This document shows, one piece after another, positions 10,901 through 22,405 of a stretch of 64,000 nt of DNA. The DNA is from Poecilobothrus nobilitatus (taxonomy: Eukaryota; Arthropoda; Insecta; Diptera; Dolichopodidae). The DNA is taken from positions 112,905,996 to 112,969,995 of the forward strand of contig OX352774.1 in assembly GCA_947095535.1 (NCBI GenBank), in the 5' to 3' direction. A program made the translations under genes and the position numbers. Within the stretch, counting starts at the first letter, position 1. Each line of letters opens with the position of its first letter. Under the pieces are notes generated by a model that was given only the letters and a program-made list of their open reading frames with translations, made no database searches and was not told the origin of the DNA.

Positions 10901-12467
10901 AACGAGGAAGAGTGCAGTAGAGTAGACTGTGTCAACTCTGGGATACCCGTATGAATGTAATATATCCTGTTTCTATAAAACTTGATCATCTTTTAAAAAC
11001 ATTCAGATGTTTTAGTACCGAACTATAGAGATATATTTATGTAAATTGTGAAGTTGCATGACAGCTACCCGAATCTATTACGCCTAGCTTCATTAAGTTC
11101 CAAGAAATGCAAGAAGCCTGAACCGGCTGCTTTAGACCAATCAAATTTTACAAAAGTTTTTGGCACGCAACTCGACACTTTTTCACTAAATTTCAGATAG
11201 CTAGCTTCAATAGACACTGAGTTATTTTCATTTAAAAAGAGAAGTTGTATGGCAACTATCCGAACCTGTCATATCATCACAAATATTTTGTTTTATGGCA
11301 ACAAATTTTACAGAAGTTGTTGCCATAAAACTGGATCATCATTTGCAAAATTTCAGATACCTAGATTGAATAGACACTGGGTTATTTCCATTTAAAGAAA
11401 GAAGTTGTATGGCAGCACTCGAACGCGGCGGCCGAAAATGAGTTAAATAGCAAAACTAACAATTTTGTAAAAGTGACGTAGAAAAAATTTCAGCCTCCTA
11501 GCTCCTTTATTTTTTGAGTTATCGTGCGGACGGATACTGAGTTATTTTCATTTAAAAAGAGAAGTTGTATGGCAGCTACCCGAACCCGTCGCACCACAAC
11601 AACCAAATTTTGCAGAAGTTGTTGCCATAAAACTTGATCATCATTCGCAAAATTTCAGACGGACACTGAGTTATTATACCCGTATGAACTATGTTCAAGG
11701 GTATAATAAATTTGCCATTACGTTTGTGACACCTTAAAGGAGTCGAGCTAGATATAGTGTCAAAGGTATGGATCGGCTCAGAATCGAATTCTGAGTCGAT
11801 TAAGCCATGTACGTCCGTCCGTCCGTTCGTCCGTCCGTCTGCATGATAACTCAAAAACTAAAGGAGCTAGGGGGCTGAAATTTTTTTTACGTCACTTTTG
11901 CAAAATTGTTAGGTTTGCTATTTAAATCCAACATTTTCGGTCGGCGGGTTTGAGTAGCTGCCATACAACTTCTATCTTTATATAGAAATAACTCAGTATC
12001 TATTCAAGCTAGGTTTCTGAAATTTTGCAAATGATGATCAAGTTTTATGGCAACAACTTCTGTAAAATTTGGTTGTGGTGGTGCGGCGGGTTCGCGTAGC
12101 TGCCATACAACTTCTCCGTTTAAATGAGAATAACTCAGTGTTTATTGAAGCTAGGAATCTGAAATTTACTAAAGAGGTGTCGAGTTACATGCCAATAACT
12201 TTTGTAAATTTTATGGCAATAACTTTTGAAAAATTTGGTTGTGCTGGTGCAACAGGTTCGGGTAGCTGCCATACAACTTCTCTTTTAACAATTAACAAAC
12301 GATTTTGCAAAAGTGACGTAAAAAATATTTCAGCCTCCTAGCTCCTTTATTTTTTGAGTTATCGTGCGGACGGACGGACGGACGGACGTACATGGCATAA
12401 TCGACTCGGAATTCGATTACGTAATGGCAAATTTATTATACCCTTGAACATAGCTCATACGGGTATA
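10901..12467 (-). mobile_element. Hairpin-ended Helentron/DINE-like repeat, type A, copy 2, with an inverted insert
   Basis: In minus orientation the element runs from its 5' hairpin terminus at 12467 to its 3' end at 10901. The segment 10901-11000 is the reverse complement of 9865-9963 in copy 1 with about one visible mismatch across the inner 80 bases. Further out (to about 11330) identity falls but stays high. The 5' part carries GACGGACGGACGGACGTACA near 12370-12390. Segment 11675-12286 is a 5' type A fragment in the opposite, plus, orientation. The frames at 11576-11854 and 12069-12341 are repeat translations. Confidence 0.65.
11675..12286 (+). mobile_element. 5' fragment of a type A repeat, inverted within copy 2
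   Basis: It begins with the same TATACCCGTATGAACTATG terminus as the element at 7451 and follows it through the CGTCCGTCCG tract and two minisatellite units. Orientation switches near 12286, where the sequence becomes that of a minus-strand type A repeat. It lacks the family's 3' end, so it is either a truncated insertion or an inversion or template switch within copy 2. Together with 12300-12467 it forms another inverted pair with both 5' termini outward. Confidence 0.6.
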
Positions 12468-12950
12468 ATAATAGGTGTTGATTATTTAAAAGTAACTTTT
12501 TTTTAAAATATGGCAATACAAGCAAAGCATGAGAATAGATGACAACAATAACATATAACTTACATGCCTTAGCAATGCTTAACTAATAGATAGAAAATTC
12601 CTTATTCTCTATTTAAAATTTTTAATTCATAATCATCATTTAACTTGACTAACAGAAATTAAGTAGTTTAGTATATATTTATTTACTAAGAAACTGACTG
12701 AAGTAAAATGATGTCTACATCAGTTAATGGTAATTTTTAAAATTATGAAAATAATTGATACTTCTAGTAAGCAACACTAATATCTAGGAGTTATAAATCG
12801 CACTAAATAGGGCATTAAAAAACTTTTCTGTGTTAAAATCCCCAATAATTTTTTTAAATAAATAATTAAATTCCACTAAAAGAAATTCAATCTACCATTT
12901 TGTAAAATATTTTTAAATATCTTTTACAACAACAAACATAAAAAAATCGT
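12468..12950. other. A+T-rich stretch without a recognisable gene
   Basis: No coding or element signature is seen between the type A repeat and the SINE. Confidence 0.55.
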
Positions 12951-13108
12951 GAGGCCTCGGTGGCCTAGTGGCTAAGAGCGTATAAAATACGCTGTAAACA
13001 CCGAGGGAGTGTGGGTTCAAATCCCACACACGTTGTAAGAGTTATTCCCCCTTACCACATTTACAGCCACGCCTGCAAAGGAAAGGCTGTGTAATTTCTT
13101 GTTCACAT
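12951..13108 (+). mobile_element. tRNA-derived SINE, full-length copy
   Basis: The head contains an A-box-like TGGCCTAGTGG (12961-12971) and a B-box-like GGGTTCAAATCCC (about 13013-13025), as in RNA polymerase III tRNA promoters. A possible anticodon arm AGCGT-ATAAAAT-ACGCT would present AAA at the anticodon. CCTCGGTG near the start pairs with CACCGAGG downstream, and GTGTGGG...CCCACAC forms a T-arm-like stem. The body has two further hairpins: TTGTAAG...CTTAC around ATTCCC, and CAGCC...GGCTG. It ends TGTGTAATTTCTTGTTCACAT. The same unit occurs at 17111-17272, 30961-31123 and 55632-55782, which shows it is dispersed. It would be non-autonomous and depend on a LINE; its partner is not identifiable. 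Confidence 0.85.
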
Positions 13109-14559
13109 CAACCATAGATTAATTGACTTGAATTGATTGAAAAATTTTTAATTACTGTAACAACACCTTTCTATTTCTTTGCAGTGCATTTATTTTGCGG
13201 ATAAATATACCTGTAACACAAGCTAAAAAAACCGATTTATGTATTATTTTAATTATCATTTGTTAATCAAGTTTGTTTTGTAAAGAACTACGACATGTCT
13301 GAGTCTTCAATGTATTTCAAAGTAGATAACAAATATTTTTGATTAGACCAGTCTAAGTCACAATATGAAAAGGGATTTCTGCGAAAAAAATTGATATAAT
13401 ATTGGATAGGGGCAAAATCCACAAAAAAAAAAAATCGACAATTATTTTAAATACTGTTGAAATATGTATGTTAAAATAATAAGGACGGATTTCAGAGTTG
13501 GTTCCAAATTCAGGGTGTTTTTGCTTTTTTTCAGAATATCCTTTGCATATTTTTGAATTTGTGGATTCTTATTTGTGGATTTTGACTTTTAAATTTTTTA
13601 TTTATGGATTTTCGTTTGTGGATTTCGTCACCACCTCCACCAATCCTAACATATTATTTTATAATTTAAATATTTTTATAACATTTTGTCACCAACTGTT
13701 TAAATATTGAAAAAGTTTATTTTATTTAAAACATTATATTTTGTTTTTCATATTTAAGTGGTCCCAAGAATAACATAATATGTATATAATATGTAGAATC
13801 CTTCAATATATTTAAGGATTCATATGATTTCAAAAGATCTAAGTTTTAAAAATATTACTCCAAAAAAAAAAAAAATTAAAAATATCGAAAAAAAAAGGAT
13901 TTTATTTTTGATTCATTTTTCCATGGTTAAAATGTAAATAAAGATATGATAAATTGAAAATATATACATATAATATTTGTTGGTTTTTGCTCTTTTTAAG
14001 CTTAAGATAAATTTCAATTACATCTCTTACAAGGGTAACAAGTTAGTTTAGATTTTGTTTTGTGGTTTTTTACTAGAATAGTACCATAGAATATTTACTC
14101 TGTTTTATATAGATAGTACTATTCTATAAAGTTAATAATTTTATGATCAGTAAAGTGTTTTCTGAATATTTCTCCTTTTTAAAAGGTTTTATTTACTTTA
14201 TAATATACAGTTTATAATAATAATACCTACATATATGTAATATACATTTGGAGTAGGATATAATAATATATTAGATATCTGTACATATAATATTATATTT
14301 AACATCTTACTGTTTTATTTTTAAAATTTATTCTAAAATTTTAGATTTAAATTTTTGGATTTCATAAAATTTTAATATTTAAACGATACAAAATTTATTT
14401 AAATAAAAATTTAAAATTAATATATTTATAACAAATAACTTTAGAAAAATTTTTTTAATACCATAAAACAAAATATAAATTTTCGAAAATTTCAATTAAA
14501 TAAAGTTCTTTCCATAATGCTATCGGTTTTATTAACCATTATAATATCGTGTGGTGTCT
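13109..14559. other. A+T-rich stretch with one short dispersed-repeat fragment
   Basis: At about 13486-13540 there is a fragment of the dispersed 'family E' repeat (TTTCAGAGTTGGTTCCAAAT followed by CAGGGTG and TTTTTCAGAATAT). It recurs near 19980, 20060, 22090-22250, 25150, 30080 and 37290-37480. The rest shows no gene. The 70-residue frame at 13498-13710 begins inside the repeat fragment and is not called. Confidence 0.5.
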
Positions 14560-14599
14560 AGGTACTCAAGTAAAATTTTTGATGTAATATTTTTAGTTG

Positions 14600-14890
14600 T
14601 TTCTACTCTTTTATTAGTCTAACCACTAATCACTGTACGGACGGAATCAAGAACCACGGACCATTAATTATCTGTATGGACGAAAGGCTTAAATAAAAAC
14701 TAGGTATATTTTGATGCAACTGGATGGAAAATTTTTGAAGTAATATTTTAAGTAGTTCCTAATTTTTTTTTAATCAAACCGCTAACTACTGTAGTGACGG
14801 AACCACTAATTAAGTACCACGGACCATTAATTATCTGTACGGACGAAAGGGTTAAATAAAAACTAGGTATATTTTGATGCAACTGGTACT
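14600..14890. repeat. Two-unit direct repeat, 163-bp period
   Basis: ACCACGGACCATTAATTATC at 14653 recurs at 14816. Each copy continues with GGACGAAAG(G/C)(G/C)TTAAATAAAAACTAG and TATTTTGATGCAACTGG. Between them lie the related phrases AATCACTGTACGGACGGAA and AACTACTGTAGTGACGGAA. No coding content is seen. Confidence 0.85.
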
Positions 14891-16894
14891 GGTACAACAA
14901 GGTACTGAATAAAATCTTTCTTAACTTTTCAATTGTAAAATACTCAAAATGTTAAGCTTGCACAAAAAATTTAAACTTGTGATGAATTCAAAAAAAAAAC
15001 TCATGTTATAATATGCCAATCCTTTTCTATTTAGTAAAAGATTTTTTGATCGTTCCAGAAGCTTCAAAAAAAAAAAAATGGTTTATGAAATTATAGTCGA
15101 TATTTATACAGAAAATCAATTATTATAATGTAGGGTTAAAGAATATAATAATCTTTACTGAAAGAGTACAAAAATAACTTGATTTTATCAATCTATAAAA
15201 TTTAGATTAGACACTTTATTTTAGCCAATTCTTGGATAATTCTACGTCCTTTGTTGTTAGGGCGGCCGCGTTTCCTATTTCTTTATATTTCCACTCTAAG
15301 AACATTTCCGCTTGGGTTGTATTTGGTTTTCTAAGTGTATGATATCTTCATTTCCATTTTCTGCGCCTTTTTATTGGTTATGCATTCTGTACACATTAGT
15401 ATCCAGAAACATTCATTCAATATTGTACTTCATATAGATATACCTAACAAAAATTTATTGAATATTCAAACGATAGTTAATGACTACTATATTTAGGGGG
15501 TTATGTTGAGAAAGATTTTGTGACTATGGCATCAAAATATATACCTTCATTAAAAACTTTAACTGCGACGTTAAATAAGTGAGTATTTCATTACTCTTTT
15601 GTCAGACATTTTAGAGTCAAACAGAGTATTGTGAGTTGTTAAGGAGTGGTATTGTACTTTTAAAACATAATGTTTTCTTACAGTTTATAGTGTGCCATGT
15701 TCAACATACTTTAAAAAAAAAAGTTAAAAATGATCTGGCATCGTCAATTCATTAACTAATTATCAATGAAGAACTAAATTATTTGTGCATATCTAAAATC
15801 CAATATCTTAGTTTTTACTTCATGTTAAATTTTACGATATCTTGCTTTTATTCAAGCAATCCTTTTCATTACGCTCTATACTATAACAACATTTTATATA
15901 TTATGAAATATTAATTTAAAATGTAAAATCTATTATGTACCTATTTTTAGGAAAAAAATAAAAAATTCAAACTAAAATAATTTTTTTTTACAGAAAAATT
16001 ATTTATAGAAACTAATTTTTAACTAGTTTACAATTTAAAATTTCATTGAACAGGAAAACTGCTTTCCTAAAGTTAGGTACCTTTTCCCATATTTTTTTTT
16101 GTTGCTCTGTTTAATATTAAAGTCACAATTTTTGCAATTAGTTAAAATCTGTTTTGTGTGTTATTTGAAGTTAACTGGAACGTTAAAAAATGTTTAGCTT
16201 ATAACTGTACCTACTATTAACGGTACTATAATGTAATCCCAATTAAAGAGCTAGCAATTTCTTAGATTATTAAGATATAAGATATGAGAATGGAAGAATC
16301 CCAGCTTGTTACGTATTATCTATCTATGTGATAAGTAACACAAAATTGACTTTAATTTTCATATCTTTGGATGAAATTTTATCTAATTTTAATTTGTGGC
16401 ATCTGCAATTTTTTTGTTTTTACCAAAATTATGTAAAATTATTTATTTGACAGCTGAGTATGCAATTTTTTCTGTTAACGTAAGATTTTAAAAAATATGG
16501 CTGCTGTAAATCAAACAAAATATCTTAATTTTCAAAATATCTGGACAAAATATCTTAGTTGGACAAAATATCTTAATTTTCTTCGTGTTTCACCAGAATT
16601 ATATATAAATTTTTATACGTTATTTACATATTGGGTAAAAAATCACTGAAGGCAGCCGAATTTCTCTGTACATTTTTTGAGTGTCACATGACAGGATATA
16701 TTCATTTGTATTCTTTAGATAATCTTATCTATATATTATTGTTAAATCATCAAGGGAATAGAATTTAATGAAAATCAGAAAAAATATCGTAAAAAAAATT
16801 TAAAGTTTTAAATTTCAGATGAATATTGCCCGAATTTGGACATTCATCTTTCTGTAAATCCTTATTTTATTGTCATTTGTTAAATAATAAATTT
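14891..16894. other. A+T-rich stretch without a recognisable gene
   Basis: No supportable gene. Near 16515-16585 the phrase ACAAAATATCTTA occurs three times in a small local triplication. A GC-richer patch near 15260 (GGGCGGCCGCG) has no open frame of note. Confidence 0.5.
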
Positions 16895-17022
16895 GTATGA
16901 AGTCCCATGGGACTTTTGTCTGATTGTAAGGCCTCAGGGATTTTTCGGCTTTAATTCCAATTTAAATTATGGGCTTTAATTCCCATTAAAAAAGCATATC
17001 CTCGGGCGTCCTGTCACTGCAT
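16895..17022. mobile_element. Fragment of the GGTGCAATGACAG-ended MITE family (family F)
   Basis: The stretch ends with CCTCGGGCGTCCTGTCACTGC. This matches, imperfectly, the right terminus of the larger elements at 19620-20470 and 24426-25315. It also shares the TGGGACTTTTGTCTGATTG block with 19845-19858 and the GGGCTTTAATTCC phrase. Only one terminus is seen, so this is a truncated copy. Confidence 0.55.
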
Positions 17023-17110
17023 CTAATACACAATTAGATAATAAATTAATGTTCAATTTCTTTTATTATGTTCACTTTAAAATATTTTTTATTTATTTTT
17101 TTTTAATGCA

Positions 17111-17272
17111 CATAAATGTGGACGGGAAATTACACAGCTTTCCTGTTCATGCGTGACTGTAAATGTCGTAAGTGGGAATAACTCTTACGACATGTGTAGG
17201 GTTTGAATCCACACTCTCTCAGTGTTTACAGTGTATTTTATACGCTCTTGCCCACTAGGCCACCGAGGCCCC
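17111..17272 (-). mobile_element. tRNA-derived SINE, near full-length, minus orientation
   Basis: Reverse complement of the unit at 12951-13108, with the CATAAATGTG 3' end, both body hairpins and the GAGGCC head. The B box is close to consensus (GGGTTTGAATCC when read + is its complement form). Point differences from the other copies suggest independent ageing. Confidence 0.85.
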
Positions 17273-19423
17273 TTTAAAATATTTGTTTCATTTTCGTGAT
17301 TTTAAAGTACTTGTAGTGTTATATGAAAATTTCTCCCATGAATGTTTAAACAGCCACACTTTAATACGATCATTAGCTAAAATATTATAATAATAAAGCT
17401 TTTATAATTAGAAAATTGAAAATTGAAATAAACCTCTTATAGAAATTAGTATTCCGTCCAATATAAATTTAAAAAATTAAAATAATTAACTATAGATTGC
17501 TGCACAATATGTAAAAAACTTCTCATAGCCATTTAAACTAGTATAATTTACACTCTACTTTTAAATCTACTAGGAATACAAATTAGAGCGTAAGTTTTGC
17601 AAAATTTCTATAAAATTTTATTTAATTGTTTTTCAAATCTATAAGATATACCTAATTTTTTTTTTTAGAAAATATTTTTTTTAGGAAAACTTTCTTTACT
17701 AAATTCTAGTAATAAGTAGGTCTCGCGAATTTTGCGTAAAATTATCAAATTTAAATGAAAATTTGATATACGAATATCTAGTTGGGGTATAGTTTCTTTC
17801 TGTATTATTACAGGGTTCTCCAAAATAGATAACATGTTATAATAATATAATATTTGAGAGAAAACTTTAAAACAAGAGTAAAGTCTTAATGCAGGGGAAG
17901 TCCATTTTTTAAAGTTAAAAAAAAAACTGGTTCCTAATATCGAATTTAAGTCCATTAAATTTTTTGTTGTATAATCCTCAAAATTACTTTTACAAGTTTC
18001 TAAACACGTAATACATTTTTTAGATATTATGTATATTATTTTAAAAATCAACGTCAGAAAGATTTTTTTGGTTCACAAAACTTTATTTTTTTATTTCCGA
18101 ATCTTTAAGTATGTAAGTAAGTGAAGACGAGAACTCGAAAACGAAAAGCGGGTAATTTTCAAATTTCATATTAATAGGTATGAAGACTTTATTTAAAACT
18201 CCCAATCTGTTAAATGGGTGAAATCTTTATAAAAAAAAAAATTTCTGAAAAATTAAATTATTTGAAAAGGAAATATTTTGACGCACCAAAATATCTAATG
18301 GAGCGTTAAATATCGTGACTTTATCACCGCTGAAATACCGTGGTTGTATCAAACAAGTATAAATTTTGTTCTATGATTTTACAGTTTGGCCAAAGTGTTA
18401 GTATATAACCACAACGTTTATTTATATTATATAAATACTATTACAAAGAATATATATTATAAATTTAGTCCTTTTTACTGATGGAAAGACTGAGGTTTAC
18501 TAATTTATTTACAATTTTTTTGCTAAAAAGCTTGTTGTGCATGTAACAGTTTGAATTAAATAAAATTTCATGAAACAAAAACAAAATTTTTTTTAAACTT
18601 GTTAGATTACTTTACATTAAGTTACTCTAAGTTAATTATAATAGGATAACCATGACACCTAAAGTCTCTAACAAATTATTGTACAATTAAAGCATATTAA
18701 TCGCAAGCTACCCCCTTAGAAGAATACTGCCACAAGTTTAAAAATGGAAAATATAAGTTAAAATAGGAGAAAAATTCATGAGTACATTTTAGTCCATTTC
18801 ATATCAAACATAAATTAATAAAATTGGCCTTTGTACACTTTTTTTTATAAACCAATATTTCTATGGAGATTTTTGGTCAAAATGGAAGACTAACTCATTT
18901 GCGCTTATACACCTTTTCGTCTGAAACAGCCACTACATTTTAAGAAATATCATCAAACGCATCTTTTACTTTATCATCAAACGCTGTTTTTTTAGTTGGG
19001 GCACTATTCACTTCAGTATTTTAAAAATAAAACCGCTATGATATTCTGGATGAATACTTTCGCAATTTACTTTGTGGCAATATCATTCACAAAATAGTTA
19101 CTTACTTAACTATAATAGTTACTTAAAAGTACAACTAACAAGACTACTACAGTCTTTCTTTTTCCATACAAAATTGATTAAAACTTTGATTGTAATTTTA
19201 TCGAAACTTAAAATTTTGAAATATGACAATTTTCCACTAGACATGCGAAATATTTTATTTTATTCTTCTTATTCATTAGATCTTGATCACTCAATTCATA
19301 CAACAAAGCAAATTTATTAAAAATATATTATACTAACTCTATATCGCATTATTATTTTCTTATTGTAGCTTGAGTTGCATTTTGAAAACAAATATTTAGC
19401 TATAAATATAGTAGTAAATAAAA
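17273..19423. other. A+T-rich stretch without a recognisable gene
   Basis: The longest frame, 17665-18051 (-, 128 codons), is one of the longer unexplained frames in the window. Its translation is dominated by I, L, F, K, N and Y and has no motif I recognise, which is expected by chance in such A+T-rich DNA. A small direct repeat TATCATCAAACGC occurs twice near 18948-18984. No element terminus is visible. Confidence 0.5.
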
Positions 19424-21012
19424 AAACCAACGTAGAATGTAAAGCCAAAAGTTTTTAAAGACGCACATTTTCCAAAAAAACAATAAAAACCATTTAGTAC
19501 TGCGACTTACACCAAAATTTGTAAATACTTATCAAAATTTTATATGTAAAAAAAAATTAAATTAGTTTTTATCTATTTAACGTCGCTACCATGATCTACG
19601 TTCTTGATAATACAATTAAGGCGCAATGACAAAACGCCCAAGGAAATAAGGCCCGCAGTCTTTAATTTAAAAATTTTGGTATTACCACCCGTGGGCTTTG
19701 AATCCTTTTCAAAAAAAAATTAAAGTCCACTGAGTAAAATAAAGGTTACTATCATGAGTCTGTATTTCATTTGACTGGATTTTATTTGGTGACATGTCAG
19801 AAGTCCCATTGGGAATTTTGGCTCATTTGAAGGAGTCTTATAGGACTTTTGTCTCATTGTTAAGGCCTCTGATATTTTGGCAAGGATTTTTGAATTGAAT
19901 TCAAGATCAAGATTATACGCCATTTAAAGAATATTTAGCTATATGCATATGCGAGTTTCTGAATTCGGAGAGATTTTAGAGTTGGTTACAAAATCAGGGT
20001 TGTACGCTTTTTCCAGAATATGTTATAATTCTCCTAATTCAAAACTCGCATTTGCATATATCTAAATATTCTGCAAAAGACGTATAATCCTGATTTTGAA
20101 TTCAATTCTAAAATCCCTTCCAAAATCCCTGACAATAGGAGTATAACTTATATGCATATTTTGAAAGGCATATAACCCTCACTTTGGAACCAATCTAAAA
20201 TCCCTTCCAATTCAAAATCTCGCACATATAGATACATATCAGTAAATATTCTGGAAAAAGAGGGTACCGCAATTTTTATTCAAAATTCTAACATCTCTCA
20301 TAATGCGTTTGCTCTACATATTATATTACTCTCTTCTTTTAAAAACAAAAAATTGTGGGGGTCTTAATTCCAATTCAAAAAGAATTAAAGTCCGCAGATT
20401 TTAATTCTTTTTAAAAGTTATGGAATTAAGCTCGCGGGCTTTATGTCCTTGGGCTTTCTGTCAGTACACCTGTAATAAATATTGTTGTATTATTGATGAA
20501 AACGTTACAGGTTTTTAAAAATATCAAATTTTCAATTCTTGACCCATAATAACTCTTAAACAGAGGGAGATTATGAAAACGTTTAAACTAAAGTAGCTGT
20601 TTAGTAGTAGATTGTTTTAATTCATACAAAATTTCAAGATTTCATCTAAACGTGTATTCCGGAGATATGAAGGAAGTAAAACCCTCTTGGCATAACGGTA
20701 AATTTGAATAATAAATTACAAAGAAATTGCACAGTTTGATACTGGTTTATAAATCTAAAAAAAAGGTCTATAGTTTAACGTTTTTAGATTGAAAAGAATG
20801 TTAAGCAGAAATACACATATACATATTTGAAAATAGAACTTTGAAGGACTCCATAATGGGTGGAGAAAGGACTAATAACTTTATCACAAAAAAACGTTGT
20901 TTTAAAACATTAAGTTTTTTAAGGAACCAATCCGTTGTTAAACTTTCATTGTTCTACCTTAAATCGTTTAGAAATTTTGTAAACAGACGGACAGGCAGAT
21001 AAATGGATGGGC
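19424..21012 (+). mobile_element. Dispersed repeat family J, interrupted by a MITE
   Basis: The left end carries GTAGAATGTAAAGCC then AGTTTTTAAAGACGCACATT. This signature is shared with 23348, 26770, 50160 and 60130 and, reversed, with 36465, 40635 and 57805. The right end contains the AACAGACGGACAGGCAG tract (about 20992-21000) after AACAAAATTTC-like and GTTGTTTTAAAACA blocks. Sequence resumes after the MITE at 20471 with a block equivalent to 27070-27150 of another copy, supporting one original element split by the insertion. No coding sequence is seen. Confidence 0.5.
19620..20470. mobile_element. MITE of family F with imperfect terminal inverted repeats
   Basis: The left end GGCGCAATGACAAAACGCCC then AAGGAAATAAGGCCCGC is closely the reverse complement of the right end (GCGGGCTTTATGTCC then TTGGGCTTTCTGTCAGTACACC). 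This gives inverted termini of about 45 bases. The interior (about 850 bases in all) holds family E fragments (AGAGTTGGTTACAAAATCAG near 19978) and no transposase. The 67-residue minus frame at 19720-19923 is incidental. I cannot fix the target-site duplication or superfamily. It sits inside a family J repeat and is therefore younger. Confidence 0.65.
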
Positions 21013-22080
21013 TTATTATTAAAAATCGAAATTTTTATAAATTTTCTGAAAAATATCCAAAAAATTATAGCATATAAATAAATATTTTAAAACCCTTTAG
21101 AATTTATTTAAAAAAATATCTTTTTTTAGCTTTCTCTGTATTCTTTTATTCCAAATTATATCTTTAAAATCAAATTTTTAATAAAAGGAAAATGTGAAAA
21201 TTATTTCTTAAAATAGAATACAGAAAAAAGGAAAAATAAAAATGAAATACAAATAGTAATTTATTTATTATCGATTTAAATTTTTTTTTTGAAATTCCAT
21301 GAAAAAGGATATTGTTATAATAAATATGATATCTAAATGACATTTAGGAATGCACAACATTTTTTATTTTTTGAAAAAAACAAAAAAATAAAAATCACTT
21401 GAAAGTGATTGATTAAAATAATTTTAGTTCATTTTTATTCATTTCAAGTATCCTTGTAACCGTAATTGTAACCATGTCTGATTTATTTTTATTTATCGCA
21501 ATGAAAACGCGTATACAATAAAATATAGGAATACGTACATTGACCTTATTTAAATCTGTTTGTTTGTTTTCGGAGTTCAGTATTATACGTATGTATAGGT
21601 ATTTATACATATGTATGAGAATATTATGAATGAATGATTTTCATTTAAAAAAAAAAATATGATTTTCAATGTGTACGATTTTCATTTAAAACTTAAAAAT
21701 CGAATTAGGGGCATTAGACTTGTAATAAATAAAATAGATAAATATTATTATGTATTAAGTATCTTGTTACATATCATTATTATTGGGGGTAATAAAATTT
21801 AATATGATAATATAGAAAAATTTATATAGGTATATACCTAATACTATTGGACCGAAATTTATATTGCAAAAATAATTGCAATTTTCCTAAAATCATTTTA
21901 AACAAAAGGATAATTTCGTAAAAACAAACATTTTGAAAAATGTTACAAGATATTTGTGGGCCTATTACAAATTTTTAATACTTTGTAAAAGCGATTTGCC
22001 AAAAGTCTCGAAATCATAAGTCCCCTATATATCCAAAATTTGTAAAAGTATATAGATAATAGATTTGAATATTTTTTTGA
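21013..22080. other. A+T-rich stretch without a recognisable gene
   Basis: Only A+T-rich sequence with background open frames; no motif or element end is seen. Confidence 0.55.
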
Positions 22081-22250
22081 TAAGATTTTACAGTTGGATA
22101 TGAAATCAGGGTATTCTTTTTTTCCAGAATGATAAGATTTTCGAGCTGGATACAAAATCAGGGTATTCCTTTTATCCAGAACACATAAATAAATATGTAC
22201 TCTGGAAAAGCGGCAACCTTGATTTTGTAACCAACTTTAAAATTCCTCCT
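22081..22250. repeat. Cluster of family E repeat fragments
   Basis: The phrase GGATATGAAATCAGGGTATTC followed by TTTTTCCAGAA, and its variant GGATACAAAATCAGGGTATTC, occur in tandem about 57 bases apart. They are followed by an inverted counterpart (CTGGAAAAGCGGCAACC then TTGATTTTGTAACCAAC). Similar pieces occur at 13486, 19978, 25150, 30080 and 37290-37480. Confidence 0.65.
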
Positions 22251-22309
22251 AAGTCCTAATATAGAACATCGTATAGACGTTAATATATAAGTAAATAAAT
22301 AATTTCATG

Positions 22310-22405
22310 GCGAATTACGTCTTTCTGTTTAAGAAATTTTGGCTCGGTTTTTGAGCCATAAGCCCCCCAGGGGACTTTTGACTTCGGGTGTTTTTTGGCA
22401 TATCG
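22310..22405. mobile_element. Fragment of MITE family F
   Basis: It shares the GGGGACTTTTGACTTCGGG and GCCATAAGCC phrases with the subterminal part of family F. It also contains a small perfect stem (GGCTC, loop, GAGCC). It underlies the C-terminal end of the 153-residue minus frame at 22315-22776, which I therefore do not annotate as a gene. Confidence 0.4.

Noticed and set aside
12951..13030. A functional tRNA gene
   Set aside because: A- and B-box-like sequences are present, but the 5' strand pairs with the variable region rather than the 3' end. The same unit with a long tail also recurs as a dispersed repeat.
17665..18051. 128-codon minus-strand open frame
   Set aside because: Rich in I, L, K, N, F and Y with no recognisable motif; long chance frames are expected at this base composition.
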